Shown: one piece after another, positions 9,798-19,605 of the stretch
How the letters are laid out: every line of letters begins with the position of its first letter
Position numbering within the stretch: the first letter of the stretch is position 1
Assembly (NCBI GenBank): GCA_009363875.1
Contig: CM018683.1
Coordinates: 41,748,804-41,812,803 of the forward strand
Direction: 5' to 3'
From: Mikania micrantha
Taxonomy: Eukaryota > Streptophyta > Magnoliopsida > Asterales > Asteraceae
Length of the DNA: 64,000 nt
The notes under the pieces: model-generated
Databases searched by the model: none
Told to the model about the DNA's origin: nothing
Seen by the model: the letters and a program-made list of their open reading frames with translations, nothing else
Program-made: the position numbers and the translations under genes

Positions 9798-10448
9798 TCA
9801 ATCATCCTCAACAGTGGATTCAGGATCAGAATCAACAACTGGTGCTGGTTCCTCCCCTTCTTCCTCTCCATTCTCCTCATCCTCCTCTTCATTGTCTGAT
9901 GCTACTAAATCCTCTAAGGCTTCTATTCTGCCCTCCAAGATCTCGGCTCGGTTCTCTGAAGCTTCAAGACGACCAATCAAATTAATCATCTCATCCCGCA
10001 TATCATGAACCAGATGGGCAAGTTCCTCTTGCCTCTCATTAGCATCCCATAGTTCCTGAGAGTTTTGTGCGATCCTGTCTTCTGCCTCATACAAATCCTC
10101 GCGCAGTTTGGCGATCTCCTCAGCGTCAGTCCTTTGCCTCTTAGGCTCCGGAATATCCAATACTGGTGGTGGATGTGTAGAAGGTCCCTCAGCAGGGATC
10201 TGCTGAGTGCCCTCCACTGGCTCCTCCTCCGGATCCTCATCCGGGTCCTCATCTGGATCCTCCTCTGGATCCTCGTCTGGATCCTCCTCCGGGTCCTCGT
10301 CTGGATCCTCCTCCGGATCTGAGTCATCCCTCTCATATGATGGAGGAGATGGAATAGGTGGTGGTGGTGATGACGGTGGTGCTGGAACTATCGGTGCCTC
10401 GTCCTCAGAATCATCAATATAGATGTAAGGTACTGATGATGATGCCAT
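9798..10448 (-). CDS. Element A copy 1 accessory ORF, acidic coiled-coil protein
   Basis: 216 residues from the ATG at 10446-10448 (MASSSVPYIYIDDSEDE). An in-frame ATG 19 codons upstream is less likely. Order: short N-terminal YIYIDDSEDE motif, Pro-rich segment, an EEDPDEDP acidic repeat (about residues 45-80), a possible basic PKRQR signal (about 105-110), then a long heptad-like coiled coil (about 115-190) and a Glu-rich tail. It lies between the primer binding site and gag on the same strand. I know of no assigned function. A similar layout occurs in elements B and C, so this looks like a real accessory gene of these retrotransposons. Confidence 0.75.
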   Translation of the reverse strand: MASSSVPYIYIDDSEDEAPIVPAPPSSPPPPIPSPPSYERDDSDPEEDPDEDPEEDPDEDPEEDPDEDPDEDPEEEPVEGTQQIPAEGPSTHPPPVLDIPEPKRQRTDAEEIAKLREDLYEAEDRIAQNSQELWDANERQEELAHLVHDMRDEMINLIGRLEASENRAEILEGRIEALEDLVASDNEEEDEENGEEEGEEPAPVVDSDPESTVEDD

Positions 10449-10610
10449 GCCTGTTACATAATACCATATGTAAGTGCAGTGCCATGGAATGTGTAAACAA
10501 GTCAATTACATAATGTCATATGTAATTTCTAAGTAATATGTGTAAGCATGTGTGTCTAACGTCTAACAGTCATAGTCTAAGTCTACAAATGCAAACCTAG
10601 TTCGCTATAA

Positions 10611-10628
10611 CCAATGTCTCTGATACCA
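10611..10628 (-). other. Primer binding site of copy 1 (initiator tRNA-Met)
   Basis: The minus strand reads TGGTATCAGAGACATTGG, matching the complement of the plant initiator tRNA-Met 3' end in its first 11 bases. It lies three bases from the end of LTR2, so LTR2 acts as the 5' LTR for internal copy 1. Confidence 0.9.
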
Positions 10629-10631
10629 ATC

Positions 10632-13443
10632 TTTCACATCCCCAATTTTCAACTAACGGAATCATACCGTTTGGGAACGTGACAAACCAGGATCTCAGAT
10701 CATTAGACATAACGAAGACCTCTATATGAATTTCAAAACATACTTTGATCTTAAAAACATAATATCAGAGTTTTCAAAAATTGCGGAAGCGTTTAAAAAC
10801 CATTAACAGTTGTAATATGTAAATTACAAAACAAAATCCTCAAATGATCAAATTCAAATATCCAAAATGTTTAACATGCATGCGACTCTATCTCCTAGTC
10901 CATGCCAGCTTTAATGCGCGCCTTAGCGTCCTGAGAAAACATGTAAATCAAGTCAACACAAAGGTTGGTGCATAACACAGGTTTTAAGTATTCACAATGT
11001 TCAAAACAACAGTTGAATATCAAGTTTGTAGATAACATAATCACACATGCACAGTCATGATAGCTAGTCATATAAACTATTTACATAAGTGGTCGACACC
11101 GAAGCTGACGAATTGCCATGCTATAGCATGTTTTTGCCTTGCCACTATTGTCTAGCACAACAATAGTAAAATGTGTTTGGTCAGTCAAACACTTGCGTAG
11201 ATCCCATCTACCAAGTGAGGTTTGTCAAACCTAATAGATCTATTTCCAACTACCACGCTTTGCGCTACGGCAAACTAAACGGTTCGAGGTGTGTAAGGAC
11301 TTTCAAATTGCTATGTTGTCACATAATGTAAACAGCTAACTCATGCAAGTGATATGTATCTAAAAATAGTTTGTTGCACATGTTTTCTCCCCCAAAACAG
11401 TTTAAAATAAGAAAGGGGCCGTGTACGCACCTTTGATTATTTGTAGAATGATCAACTACGTAAGCTCGTGTAGAAAATCCTCTTACGAAGGATCTGTGTT
11501 TAAACAATAACGTAGTGTTATTCGAATAGTCGTTTTGTGCTTGAAATCACATACGTGTCAATACACGTATGCTAAAGTGTTAGAAATGTGCATACGTAAA
11601 TACGCGTGACTTTGAAATCGTTTAAATAAAATCACATACGATTTTATTTAAATAAACGTAATTATACGCGATTTCGTTTTCGGATTAAAATACCATTTTT
11701 ATCATTCCAATTGGTTCGGGATGAAATTCTGGTTCCAACGCAATTCGAACGGGTTAAATCGGAGTTTGCATGTGAAAGATATATCAAAAATACCAAAAAT
11801 GGTATTTTTTTCCAAAAACCCGGCCATCCCCTGGCTCGAACCCGCGACCCTTCACACGCAACACACACACACTACCATCTCGCCCGCTAGGGTATCGCAA
11901 CAGATAACCAAACTAAATTGTTTTAAACACTACTTCAAACTAAATCCCATTTGATATTATAGCCGAAGCAACATCTACCCAATTGACCACGAATTCGAAC
12001 CCGGTTAATCCTAAAACCATAGGGTTTCGATTCAGATTATTCAACAGAGTCTCTAGGTGATTTTAATTTGAAAACAATTCACCATCTCTTGCTTAATCGA
12101 ATATTATCAGATCCGAACTCAAGTTCTATAATTCCCAATTCAAAATCGTTCAATTCAGTAATGTAAATCCACAAGATCATAAGGTTTTCATTGAACCATG
12201 AAATTCGAAGCTTTCTAAAGACTTTAATTCAACTATTAAGTTCTATCACATTCAAATCCTTATCTCGTTTTATCTCAAAAATACTAATACTCGTTCCAAT
12301 AAAATTCGATGTTGCAAGATGAAATTAATATATGCTAATCCTTCATCGGAGTATTCAGCAACTATCCATTACAATAAATTTCGTTTTTGAACTGAATCTC
12401 AATTAAAACCCCAATTCGTTATCCTCACTAGAACCCTAGAATCGAACTCCAATAATTCGCTGTTAAGTAACTCAATTGATCAATGATTTTACTGAATCGG
12501 CATATTATGAAACTAACTGTATGGTTGAATTGGATTATTAAATCGTTTAAACGAGAAACCCCCAAAACAGTTTTTCCTATGAACCCTAGAACTCGAATTC
12601 CATTAAGCCGATATTAGAAATTGAAATTGACCTGTGGTTATCATTAATCGGCCATGTTAGAAGATGTAGGAATGAGAACTTACCCAAATGGATTTTGATT
12701 TGATGAAGATTGACTATAAGGTTGTTCTTCGGCCGACACTATATCGTGATCCTCAATTCGATGCTTCCAGTTGAAATTGCTGCTTGTAAAGAATTCTAAT
12801 AAGACCGACTAGTTGTTCTGGAATGCCAATTTCACGAATTCTGATCGATTATATGGATTTGTAATACTTAGAAACGGTTTTGGCTTACTAATCGACTATT
12901 TGGATTAAATTCGAAGCTTAATGGACTAGTAACGCCTGGTTGAGGTTAATAATCATCAGTACACTTAATTGAAGGGTTTAATTTAATCAATTCCAGCCGT
13001 TTCATGTAAAATTTGATTAAATCATGATTATCCTAATCGTATTTTGACTTTTAAAGTCAAAATTAGACTTTCAACTCAATTACAAGTCTAAACTTTGTAA
13101 TTAAGGTGTATTGAGACTGATTTCAACAATTTCTAATCCCTTAGGCTTGATTTTGATCAATTACATAACAATTCGGTTTACAAAGTTTTACCAAAACCCC
13201 GAATTGTCACAAATCGGGTCAATTGAACTATTTTTGGCTCCGTTAATCCTTTTGGGCCTCAGAACTGTAATTGGGCCTACTTTGGGCCTTATTGGGCCTA
13301 CCTAGATCTCATTGGGCCTTACTGGGCCTTCCTTGACCTTACTGGGCCTTCTTTGGCTTTACTGGGCCTTCTTGGGCCTTACTGGGCCTGCGATCTAACC
13401 ACTTTCAATTAACGAGGTTAATCCGAAAAGTCGGATTGTCACA
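10632..13443 (-). repeat. Element A LTR2 (middle, chimeric LTR)
   Basis: 2812 bp, shared by the two internal units. Its left part matches LTR3 (TTTCACA terminus, C10784, A10815, C11275). Its right part matches LTR1 (C12266, G12293, A12686, G12876, A12995). It also has private changes (C11186 and one A fewer in the AAAACCCC run near 13194). The switch lies between 11275 and 12266. It carries intron 10931-11430, the hairpins, the tRNA-like segment and the TGGGCC array. Confidence 0.95.
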
Positions 13444-13967
13444 TCATCCCCTTGTTGAAGGAATTTTCGTCCTGAAAATTAGTAAGTGTTAGGAGTAGTT
13501 TGGAAACTACTTACGAATTTAAATCGTACGTGTTAGTGTAATTTGATCATTCTGTGTACTTGTGTCTCACACACAAAATCTAATGCTTGCAACATCACAA
13601 CTAAATGTGATCGTTCAATGTGACTGTTCGTGTGTACACTAGTTAGTTCACCTAACTGTGACTGTTTGTGTTTGATCATACTGTGTTGTGTAACCTCACA
13701 CATAGTGAGTTTCTGTAACTGTTTGTACTATGCAACCCCGCACATAGCAAAATGTGTGTAACTAATCATACATGTACTACCATATGTACTACCATAACAT
13801 GTAACATATGAAATGTAGCACATAAAATATAAAATGTAATGTAACACAAATGTTTGTAACAAAACCAATTGAATAAAATGTTTGTGCTTACAGTTTGACT
13901 TTTGCAGTGTTGATGTGTGAAGCATCACGTCATCCCCTTGTTGAAGGAAATTTCGTCCCGAAATTTA
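13444..13967 (-). other. Polypurine tract and duplicated tract, internal 2
   Basis: Same organisation as 4470-4993: a tract abutting LTR2, a spacer without genes, and a second tract with the AAATTTCGGGACGAAATTT palindrome at 13948-13966 overlapping the pol stop. Confidence 0.7.
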
Positions 13968-16613
13968 ACGTGCGCTCTCAGTGTTAGCAGTAACTGTTTT
14001 GAACAGATGAGGATACTTCTTTATCATTTGGTCTTCCCGTTCCCATGTGAATTCAGGACCACGTCTTGAATTCCATCGAACTTTGACTATCGGAATCTTG
14101 CTTTGCTTAAGTTGTTTGACCTCTCGGTCCATAATTTCTGCTGGTTCTTCAATGAATCGTAACTGTTCATCTACTTGTATTTCTTCCAACGGTACAATCA
14201 ATGTCTCATCAGAAAGACATTTCTTTAAGTTCGATACGTGAAAAACATCATGAACTCCACTGAGTTCATCTGGTAATTTGAGTTGATACGCAACCGGACC
14301 AATCCTTTTCAGGATCTCAAAAGGTCCTACGTAACGTGGACTAAGCTTTCCGCGCTTGCCGAATCGTATCACACCTTTCCAAGGTGATACCTTTAGAAGA
14401 ACTCGGTCTCCTACTTGGAATTCCAACGGTTTACGACGTTTGTCAGCATAACTCTTTTGTCTATCCCGGGCCGCTGCCATACGGTTCCGGATTTGAACTA
14501 TCTTCTCTGTCGTCTCGTGCACCAGTTCAGGACCTGTTATCTGACTATCACCAATTTCAGCCCAGCAAACTGGTGAACGACATTTACGACCATACAAAGC
14601 TTCAAACGGTGCTGCCTGAATACTTGTATGATAACTATTATTGTAAGAGAATTCCACTAACGGTAAATGATTCTCCCAGCTATCACCAAAGTCAATCACA
14701 CAAGCTCGTAACATATCCTCGAGCGTTTGAATCGTACGTTCACTTTGACCGTCAGTCTGTGGATGATAGGCGGTACTCATATCCAAGCGAGTCCCCAATG
14801 ACTTATGAAGTGATTTCCAAAAGTTGGAAGTAAATCGGGCATCCCGATCTGATATGATAGAGATTGGCACGCCATGCCGTGCTACCACTTCCTTGATGTA
14901 AATGCGAGTCAGTTTCTCCATCTTATCAGTTTCCTTGATTGCTAAGAAGTGTGCAGATTTCGTTAATCGATCAACAATTACCCATATCGTATCACAACCA
15001 CTCGGTGTACGGGGTAACTTAGTAATAAAGTCCATCGAAATCTGTTCCCATTTCCACATCGGTATCTCTGGTTGCTGCAGTAAACCAGATGGCTTCTGGT
15101 ATTCAACTTTGACTTTCGAACAAGTCAAACATTTGCTAACGTACTTAGCAATATCAGCTTTCATGTGAGGCCACCAATATTGTGCCTTCAAGTCATGATA
15201 CATCTTGTCTGATCCCGGATGGACTGAATATCTGGACTTGTGTGCTTCATCCATCACGAGTTCCCTCAAACCTCCATACAAAGGTATCCAAAGTCGATTA
15301 ATGAAATAACGAATTCCATCAGACTTAGCATCCAACTGTTCTTCCATTCCCCGTAAAGATTCCTGTATCAAGTTTTCCTTTTTCAAAGCCTCGATCTGAG
15401 CACTGCGTACCTTGTCAGGTAAGTCAGTATGTATTGTCATCATAAGTGCACGAACTCGTCTTGTTCCTGTTGTGTCTTTTCTGCTCAGAGCGTCAGCTAC
15501 TACATTAGCTTTTCCCGGATGATACTTAATCGCGCATTCGTAGTCGTTCAACAACTCAACCCATCGTCGTTGCCTCATATTAAGCTCCTTCTGATCAAAG
15601 ATATGTTGCAAACTCTTATGATCAGTGTAAATAGTACACTTAGTTCCATACAGATAATGCCTCCAAATCTTCAAAGCAAAAACCACTGCTCCTAACTCCA
15701 AGTCATGAGTAGTGTAATTCTTTTCGTGTGTTCGTAGTTGTCTGGAAGCATAAGCAATCACTTTATCACGTTGCATCAACACACATCCCAAACCCTGTGC
15801 AGATGCATCACAATACACCACGAAGTCTTCCGTCCCTTCCGGTAAGGACAGAATCGGTGCACTGCAGAGTTTCTGTTTCAATAACTGGAATGCAGCTTCC
15901 TGTTTATCCGTCCAGTTATACTTCATTCCCTTGTGCGTAAGAGCTGTAAGTGGTTGAGCGATCTTTGAGAAACCTTCAATGAATCGTCGATAATAACCCG
16001 CCAAACCAAGGAACTGTCGTACCTCTGTAGGGGTCTTTAGCGCTTCCCAATTCTTAATCGCTTCAATCTTCGCTGGATCAACATGTATACCCTTTTCATT
16101 AACTATATGCCCCAAGAATTGTACTTCTCGCATCCAGAAGTCACATTTCGAGAACTTAGCGTACAGTTGTTCCTGCTTCAATAATTCCAATAGTAATCGA
16201 AGATGTTCGGCGTGTTCCTCCTCAGTCTGAGAATATATGAGAATGTCATCAATGAAAACAATGACAAACTTATCAAGATAGGGTTTACAAACACGATTCA
16301 TGAGATCCATGAATACAGCTGGAGCGTTTGTCAACCCAAATGGCATGACCAAGAACTCATAATGGCCATAGCGCGTCCTGAATGCTGTCTTTGGAATATC
16401 CTCCTCCTGGACTCTTAGTTGATGATAACCAGACCTGAGATCAATCTTCGAGTAGTAACTCGAACCTTGCAACTGATCAAATAGATCGTCAATTCTGGGT
16501 AACGGATACCGGTTCTTGATAGTAACCTTGTTCAATTCCCGGTAATCGATACACATACGGAAAGTCCCGTCCTTTTTCTTGACAAATAAGACTGGAGCTC
16601 CCCACGGTGAAAA
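13965..16613 (-). CDS. pol: Element A copy 2 pol: reverse transcriptase, RNase H, integrase
   Basis: The open frame runs from just after a TAG at 16614-16616. The first ATG is inside RT (16556), giving 863 residues. Order from that Met: RT with FIDDILIYS near residue 105; RNase H from YCDAS (about 250) to ADALSR (about 365); the integrase zinc region with HPGSDKMYH and CLTC (about 445-480); the DDE core with [13 protein letters not shown] and SERT (about 510-610); the GPFEIL module; and a chromodomain-like tail with MDREVK and VKVRW. All catalytic Asp/Glu residues seen are intact. It would copy the RNA into DNA and integrate it. It lacks its own start and is out of frame with gag-pro, so expression would need frameshifting or is lost. 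Confidence 0.93.
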   Translation of the reverse strand, partial: FSPWGAPVLFVKKKDGTFRMCIDYRELNKVTIKNRYPLPRIDDLFDQLQGSSYYSKIDLRSGYHQLRVQEEDIPKTAFRTRYGHYEFLVMPFGLTNAPAVFMDLMNRVCKPYLDKFVIVFIDDILIYSQTEEEHAEHLRLLLELLKQEQLYAKFSKCDFWMREVQFLGHIVNEKGIHVDPAKIEAIKNWEALKTPTEVRQFLGLAGYYRRFIEGFSKIAQPLTALTHKGMKYNWTDKQEAAFQLLKQKLCSAPILSLPEGTEDFVVYCDASAQGLGCVLMQRDKVIAYASRQLRTHEKNYTTHDLELGAVVFALKIWRHYLYGTKCTIYTDHKSLQHIFDQKELNMRQRRWVELLNDYECAIKYHPGKANVVADALSRKDTTGTRRVRALMMTIHTDLPDKVRSAQIEALKKENLIQESLRGMEEQLDAKSDGIRYFINRLWIPLYGGLRELVMDEAHKSRYSVHPGSDKMYHDLKAQYWWPHMKADIAKYVSKCLTCSKVKVEYQKPSGLLQQPEIPMWKWEQISMDFITKLPRTPSGCDTIWVIVDRLTKSAHFLAIKETDKMEKLTRIYIKEVVARHGVPISIISDRDARFTSNFWKSLHKSLGTRLDMSTAYHPQTDGQSERTIQTLEDMLRACVIDFGDSWENHLPLVEFSYNNSYHTSIQAAPFEALYGRKCRSPVCWAEIGDSQITGPELVHETTEKIVQIRNRMAAARDRQKSYADKRRKPLEFQVGDRVLLKVSPWKGVIRFGKRGKLSPRYVGPFEILKRIGPVAYQLKLPDELSGVHDVFHVSNLKKCLSDETLIVPLEEIQVDEQLRFIEEPAEIMDREVKQLKQSKIPIVKVRWNSRRGPEFTWEREDQMIKKYPHLFKTVTANTESAR

Positions 16614-16719
16614 CTAGGTCGTATGAAACCCTTATCCAACAACTCTTGCAATTGTGTAGATAACTCTTGCATCTCTGACGGTGCAAGTCGATAAGGCGCC
16701 CTAGCTATCGGTGTGCGTC
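16614..16719 (-). other. PR-RT junction with two -1 shifts (copy 2)
   Basis: Same two single-base losses as in copy 1: one near 16712, after the protease-RT linker motif, and one in the AGTTTTCACC run near 16610-16616 that brings a TAG into frame. The intervening 30 codons still read as intact RT N-terminus in their own frame. Confidence 0.75.
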
Positions 16720-18534
16720 TGGTGTAAGGTCGATTCGAAATTCCACCTGTCTGATAGGCGGTAATCCCGGCAAGTCTTCTGGAAACACCTCCGGAAATTC
16801 ACAGACTACTGGTATATCTTCAATCTTTTTCTCAGCTACCGGCTTTTCAGTTATAAGTGCTATAACTGCCGTATGACCTTTCCGCAGACATTTGTGTGCT
16901 TTCATACAAGATATGAGGCGCAGTGGCGTACTGCTCTTCTCGCCTTGTACATACAATGTCTCTCCCTGCGAAAGAGGTATGCGAACAATCTTTTCATGGC
17001 ATACGATTTCAGCCTGGTGTTTGGATAACCAGTCCATGCCAATAACTACATCAAAACTACCTAAAGTGATAGGCATAAGATCAATCTCTAATGTTTGACC
17101 CATCAAATCAAGGATACATCCCTTAAAAATATTTTCCACTACTATCAACTTACCATCAGCTAATTCCACAGTGTATGGACTATCTAAGGCAGTGGGACTA
17201 ACATTTAGCAACTTAGCAAGTGAACTAGATACAAAACTCCGATCGGCACCAGTGTCAAATAACATAGAGGCATAGTGATTATTTAAGAGGAACGTACCCG
17301 TAACAATGTTGGGATCCTCCCGTGCTTGACGTCCTCCAATCACAAACGCCCTGCCCCTAGCACCATTGTTGTTGTTGTTATTGTTATTGTTGTTGTTGGT
17401 GCCATTACCATTACCGTTTCCATTCCCATTGCCATTGACATTATTGTCCCCGCCTTTCTTGAGTTGTGGGCAATCTTTCTTAAAATGCCCCATTTTGCCA
17501 CACTCAAAACAACCCTTCTGTGCGTTGTTCTGGTTATTATTCTGGTTGTTGTGGTTGTTCTGTAGCTCCCCGCGACAATCCTTAGCCGCATGTCCAATCT
17601 TGCCACACCTTTGGCACCTAGCTCTATCACACTGATTACCTGCATGATGATACCCACACCTGTTGCACTTGGGGTGTTTACCAACATAACCCCCCGATGA
17701 TGACGATTGCTGACCACTGCTTGAATTATGATAAGACTTGTTTGAGTCTTGCTTCCGGTTTTGCTGATATGATTGTTGGTTGTGACCCTTGGAATTGTTA
17801 CCTTCCCACTTTCTTTTATGGTCTCCCACCTTGGTAGCAGATGTTCGTTTAGGCAGAGTCCCCTGTAATACTGCCTGATCAGTAAGCTGATGCGCTAAAC
17901 GAACAGCTTGTTGAATGGTGGTGGGATTTGCTGAAGTAACCAACCCCTGGATCTGAGGCACTAGTCCTCCAATGTATCTTTCAATCCACTTACTGGTTGG
18001 AGTAGCCATGTGTGGTAGAAGTCTGGCCAATTCATGTGACCGGGTCGTGTACTCTTCGATATTTGACCCCTCCATCTTGAGGTGCCAGTATTCTTCCTCT
18101 AGTTTTTGCATCTCACTACGAGGACAGTACTCCTCCTGCATTAAAGTTTTGAATCCATTCCAGGTCAAGGCATTAGCCTCACCCAATCCCAAGGTCTGAA
18201 CATTTGAGTTCCACCAAGTTAGTGCTGGACCCTCCAATGTTCCCGTAGCAAACTTCACCTTGCTTTCGTCAGGACAGTTGCACATTTCAAACACAGACTC
18301 CGCCTTTTCAATCCATTGAAGGAGTCCTATAGCCCCCTCCGACCCTTTGAAATTGTGTGGTTTACAGTCCAAGAACATCTTGAACGTGCATGCCTGTGGG
18401 TTAACCAGTCCCCCTGCCGGACCCTGTGGCCCTGTGGTGTGTGTCTGAGCATATTGTGCGATTGCCTCTGCGACTCTGTTATTGATTAGCTCGTTGAGCT
18501 TAGCAACTGTCATGTGAACGTTCTCGTTGGCCAT
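16705..18534 (-). CDS. gag-pro: Element A copy 2 gag-protease
   Basis: 609 residues from the ATG at 18532-18534. Same domains as copy 1: gag core, three CCHC-type knuckles, Asn-rich linker, and aspartic protease with DTGA. The reading frame is uninterrupted through the protease. It sits 237 bases downstream of the accessory ORF and upstream of pol on the same transcript. The visible difference from copy 1 is one residue (Leu for Ile in IAxITEKP). Confidence 0.92.
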   Translation of the reverse strand: MANENVHMTVAKLNELINNRVAEAIAQYAQTHTTGPQGPAGGLVNPQACTFKMFLDCKPHNFKGSEGAIGLLQWIEKAESVFEMCNCPDESKVKFATGTLEGPALTWWNSNVQTLGLGEANALTWNGFKTLMQEEYCPRSEMQKLEEEYWHLKMEGSNIEEYTTRSHELARLLPHMATPTSKWIERYIGGLVPQIQGLVTSANPTTIQQAVRLAHQLTDQAVLQGTLPKRTSATKVGDHKRKWEGNNSKGHNQQSYQQNRKQDSNKSYHNSSSGQQSSSSGGYVGKHPKCNRCGYHHAGNQCDRARCQRCGKIGHAAKDCRGELQNNHNNQNNNQNNAQKGCFECGKMGHFKKDCPQLKKGGDNNVNGNGNGNGNGNGTNNNNNNNNNNNGARGRAFVIGGRQAREDPNIVTGTFLLNNHYASMLFDTGADRSFVSSSLAKLLNVSPTALDSPYTVELADGKLIVVENIFKGCILDLMGQTLEIDLMPITLGSFDVVIGMDWLSKHQAEIVCHEKIVRIPLSQGETLYVQGEKSSTPLRLISCMKAHKCLRKGHTAVIALITEKPVAEKKIEDIPVVCEFPEVFPEDLPGLPPIRQVEFRIDLTPDAHR

Positions 18535-18771
18535 TATCTTCCTAATTAAAAGAAATGTTAGAGCGTTATTAAAATCCAATGTGACATGTGTAAGCAAACA
18601 ACAAACACAACATGTAATAAATCAACACAACTGTTGGAAATAAATAATAGCTTTTCAATAGATAGAAATTTTGATTTGAGTAGAATACTTTTGAAATCAA
18701 AACATAACTTTCCAAACATCTAGTGTAGGAACACAACCCGTTCCTAATAAGTTTAAACAAAACAAAGAAAC

Positions 18772-19422
18772 TCAATCATCCTCAACAGTGGATTCAGGAT
18801 CAGAATCAACAACTGGTGCTGGTTCCTCCCCTTCTTCCTCTCCATTCTCCTCATCCTCCTCTTCATTGTCTGATGCTACTAAATCCTCTAAGGCTTCTAT
18901 TCTGCCCTCCAAGATCTCGGCTCGGTTCTCTGAAGCTTCAAGACGACCAATCAAATTAATCATCTCATCCCGCATATCATGAACCAGATGGGCAAGTTCC
19001 TCTTGCCTCTCATTAGCATCCCATAGTTCCTGAGAGTTTTGTGCGATCCTGTCTTCTGCCTCATACAAATCCTCGCGCAGTTTGGCGATCTCCTCAGCGT
19101 CAGTCCTTTGCCTCTTAGGCTCCGGAATATCCAATACTGGTGGTGGATGTGTAGAAGGTCCCTCAGCAGGGATCTGCTGAGTGCCCTCCACTGGCTCCTC
19201 CTCCGGATCCTCATCCGGGTCCTCATCTGGATCCTCCTCTGGATCCTCGTCTGGATCCTCCTCCGGTTCCTCGTCTGGATCCTCCTCCGGATCTGAGTCA
19301 TCCCTCTCATATGATGGAGGAGATGGAATAGGTGGTGGTGGTGATGACGGTGGTGCTGGAACTATCGGTGCCTCGTCCTCAGAATCATCAATATAGATGT
19401 AAGGTACTGATGATGATGCCAT
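18772..19422 (-). CDS. Element A copy 2 accessory ORF, acidic coiled-coil protein
   Basis: 216 residues from the ATG at 19420-19422. Identical in layout to 9798-10448, with one visible residue change in the acidic repeat (Glu for Asp). A frame this long kept open in both copies, with an evident charge pattern and coiled coil, argues against a chance ORF. It is the first long ORF on the predicted transcript, so gag would have to be reached by reinitiation, leaky scanning or alternative splicing. Confidence 0.75.
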   Translation of the reverse strand: MASSSVPYIYIDDSEDEAPIVPAPPSSPPPPIPSPPSYERDDSDPEEDPDEEPEEDPDEDPEEDPDEDPDEDPEEEPVEGTQQIPAEGPSTHPPPVLDIPEPKRQRTDAEEIAKLREDLYEAEDRIAQNSQELWDANERQEELAHLVHDMRDEMINLIGRLEASENRAEILEGRIEALEDLVASDNEEEDEENGEEEGEEPAPVVDSDPESTVEDD

Positions 19423-19584
19423 GCCTGTTACATAATACCATATGTAAGTGCAGTGCCATGGAATGTGTAAACAAGTCAATTACATAATGTCATATGTAAT
19501 TTCTAAGTAATATGTGTAAGCATGTGTGTCTAACGTCTAACAGTCATAGTCTAAGTCTACAAATGCAAACCTAGTTCGCTATAA

Positions 19585-19602
19585 CCAATGTCTCTGATAC
19601 CA
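19585..19602 (-). other. Primer binding site of copy 2 (initiator tRNA-Met)
   Basis: TGGTATCAGAGACATTGG on the minus strand, three bases inside LTR3, as in copy 1. Confidence 0.9.
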
Positions 19603-19605
19603 ATC

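Noticed and set aside
10207..10422. Ser-Gly repeat ORF on the plus strand (also 19181-19396)
   Set aside because: It is the antisense of the Glu-Asp-Pro repeat of the accessory ORF and has no independent support.
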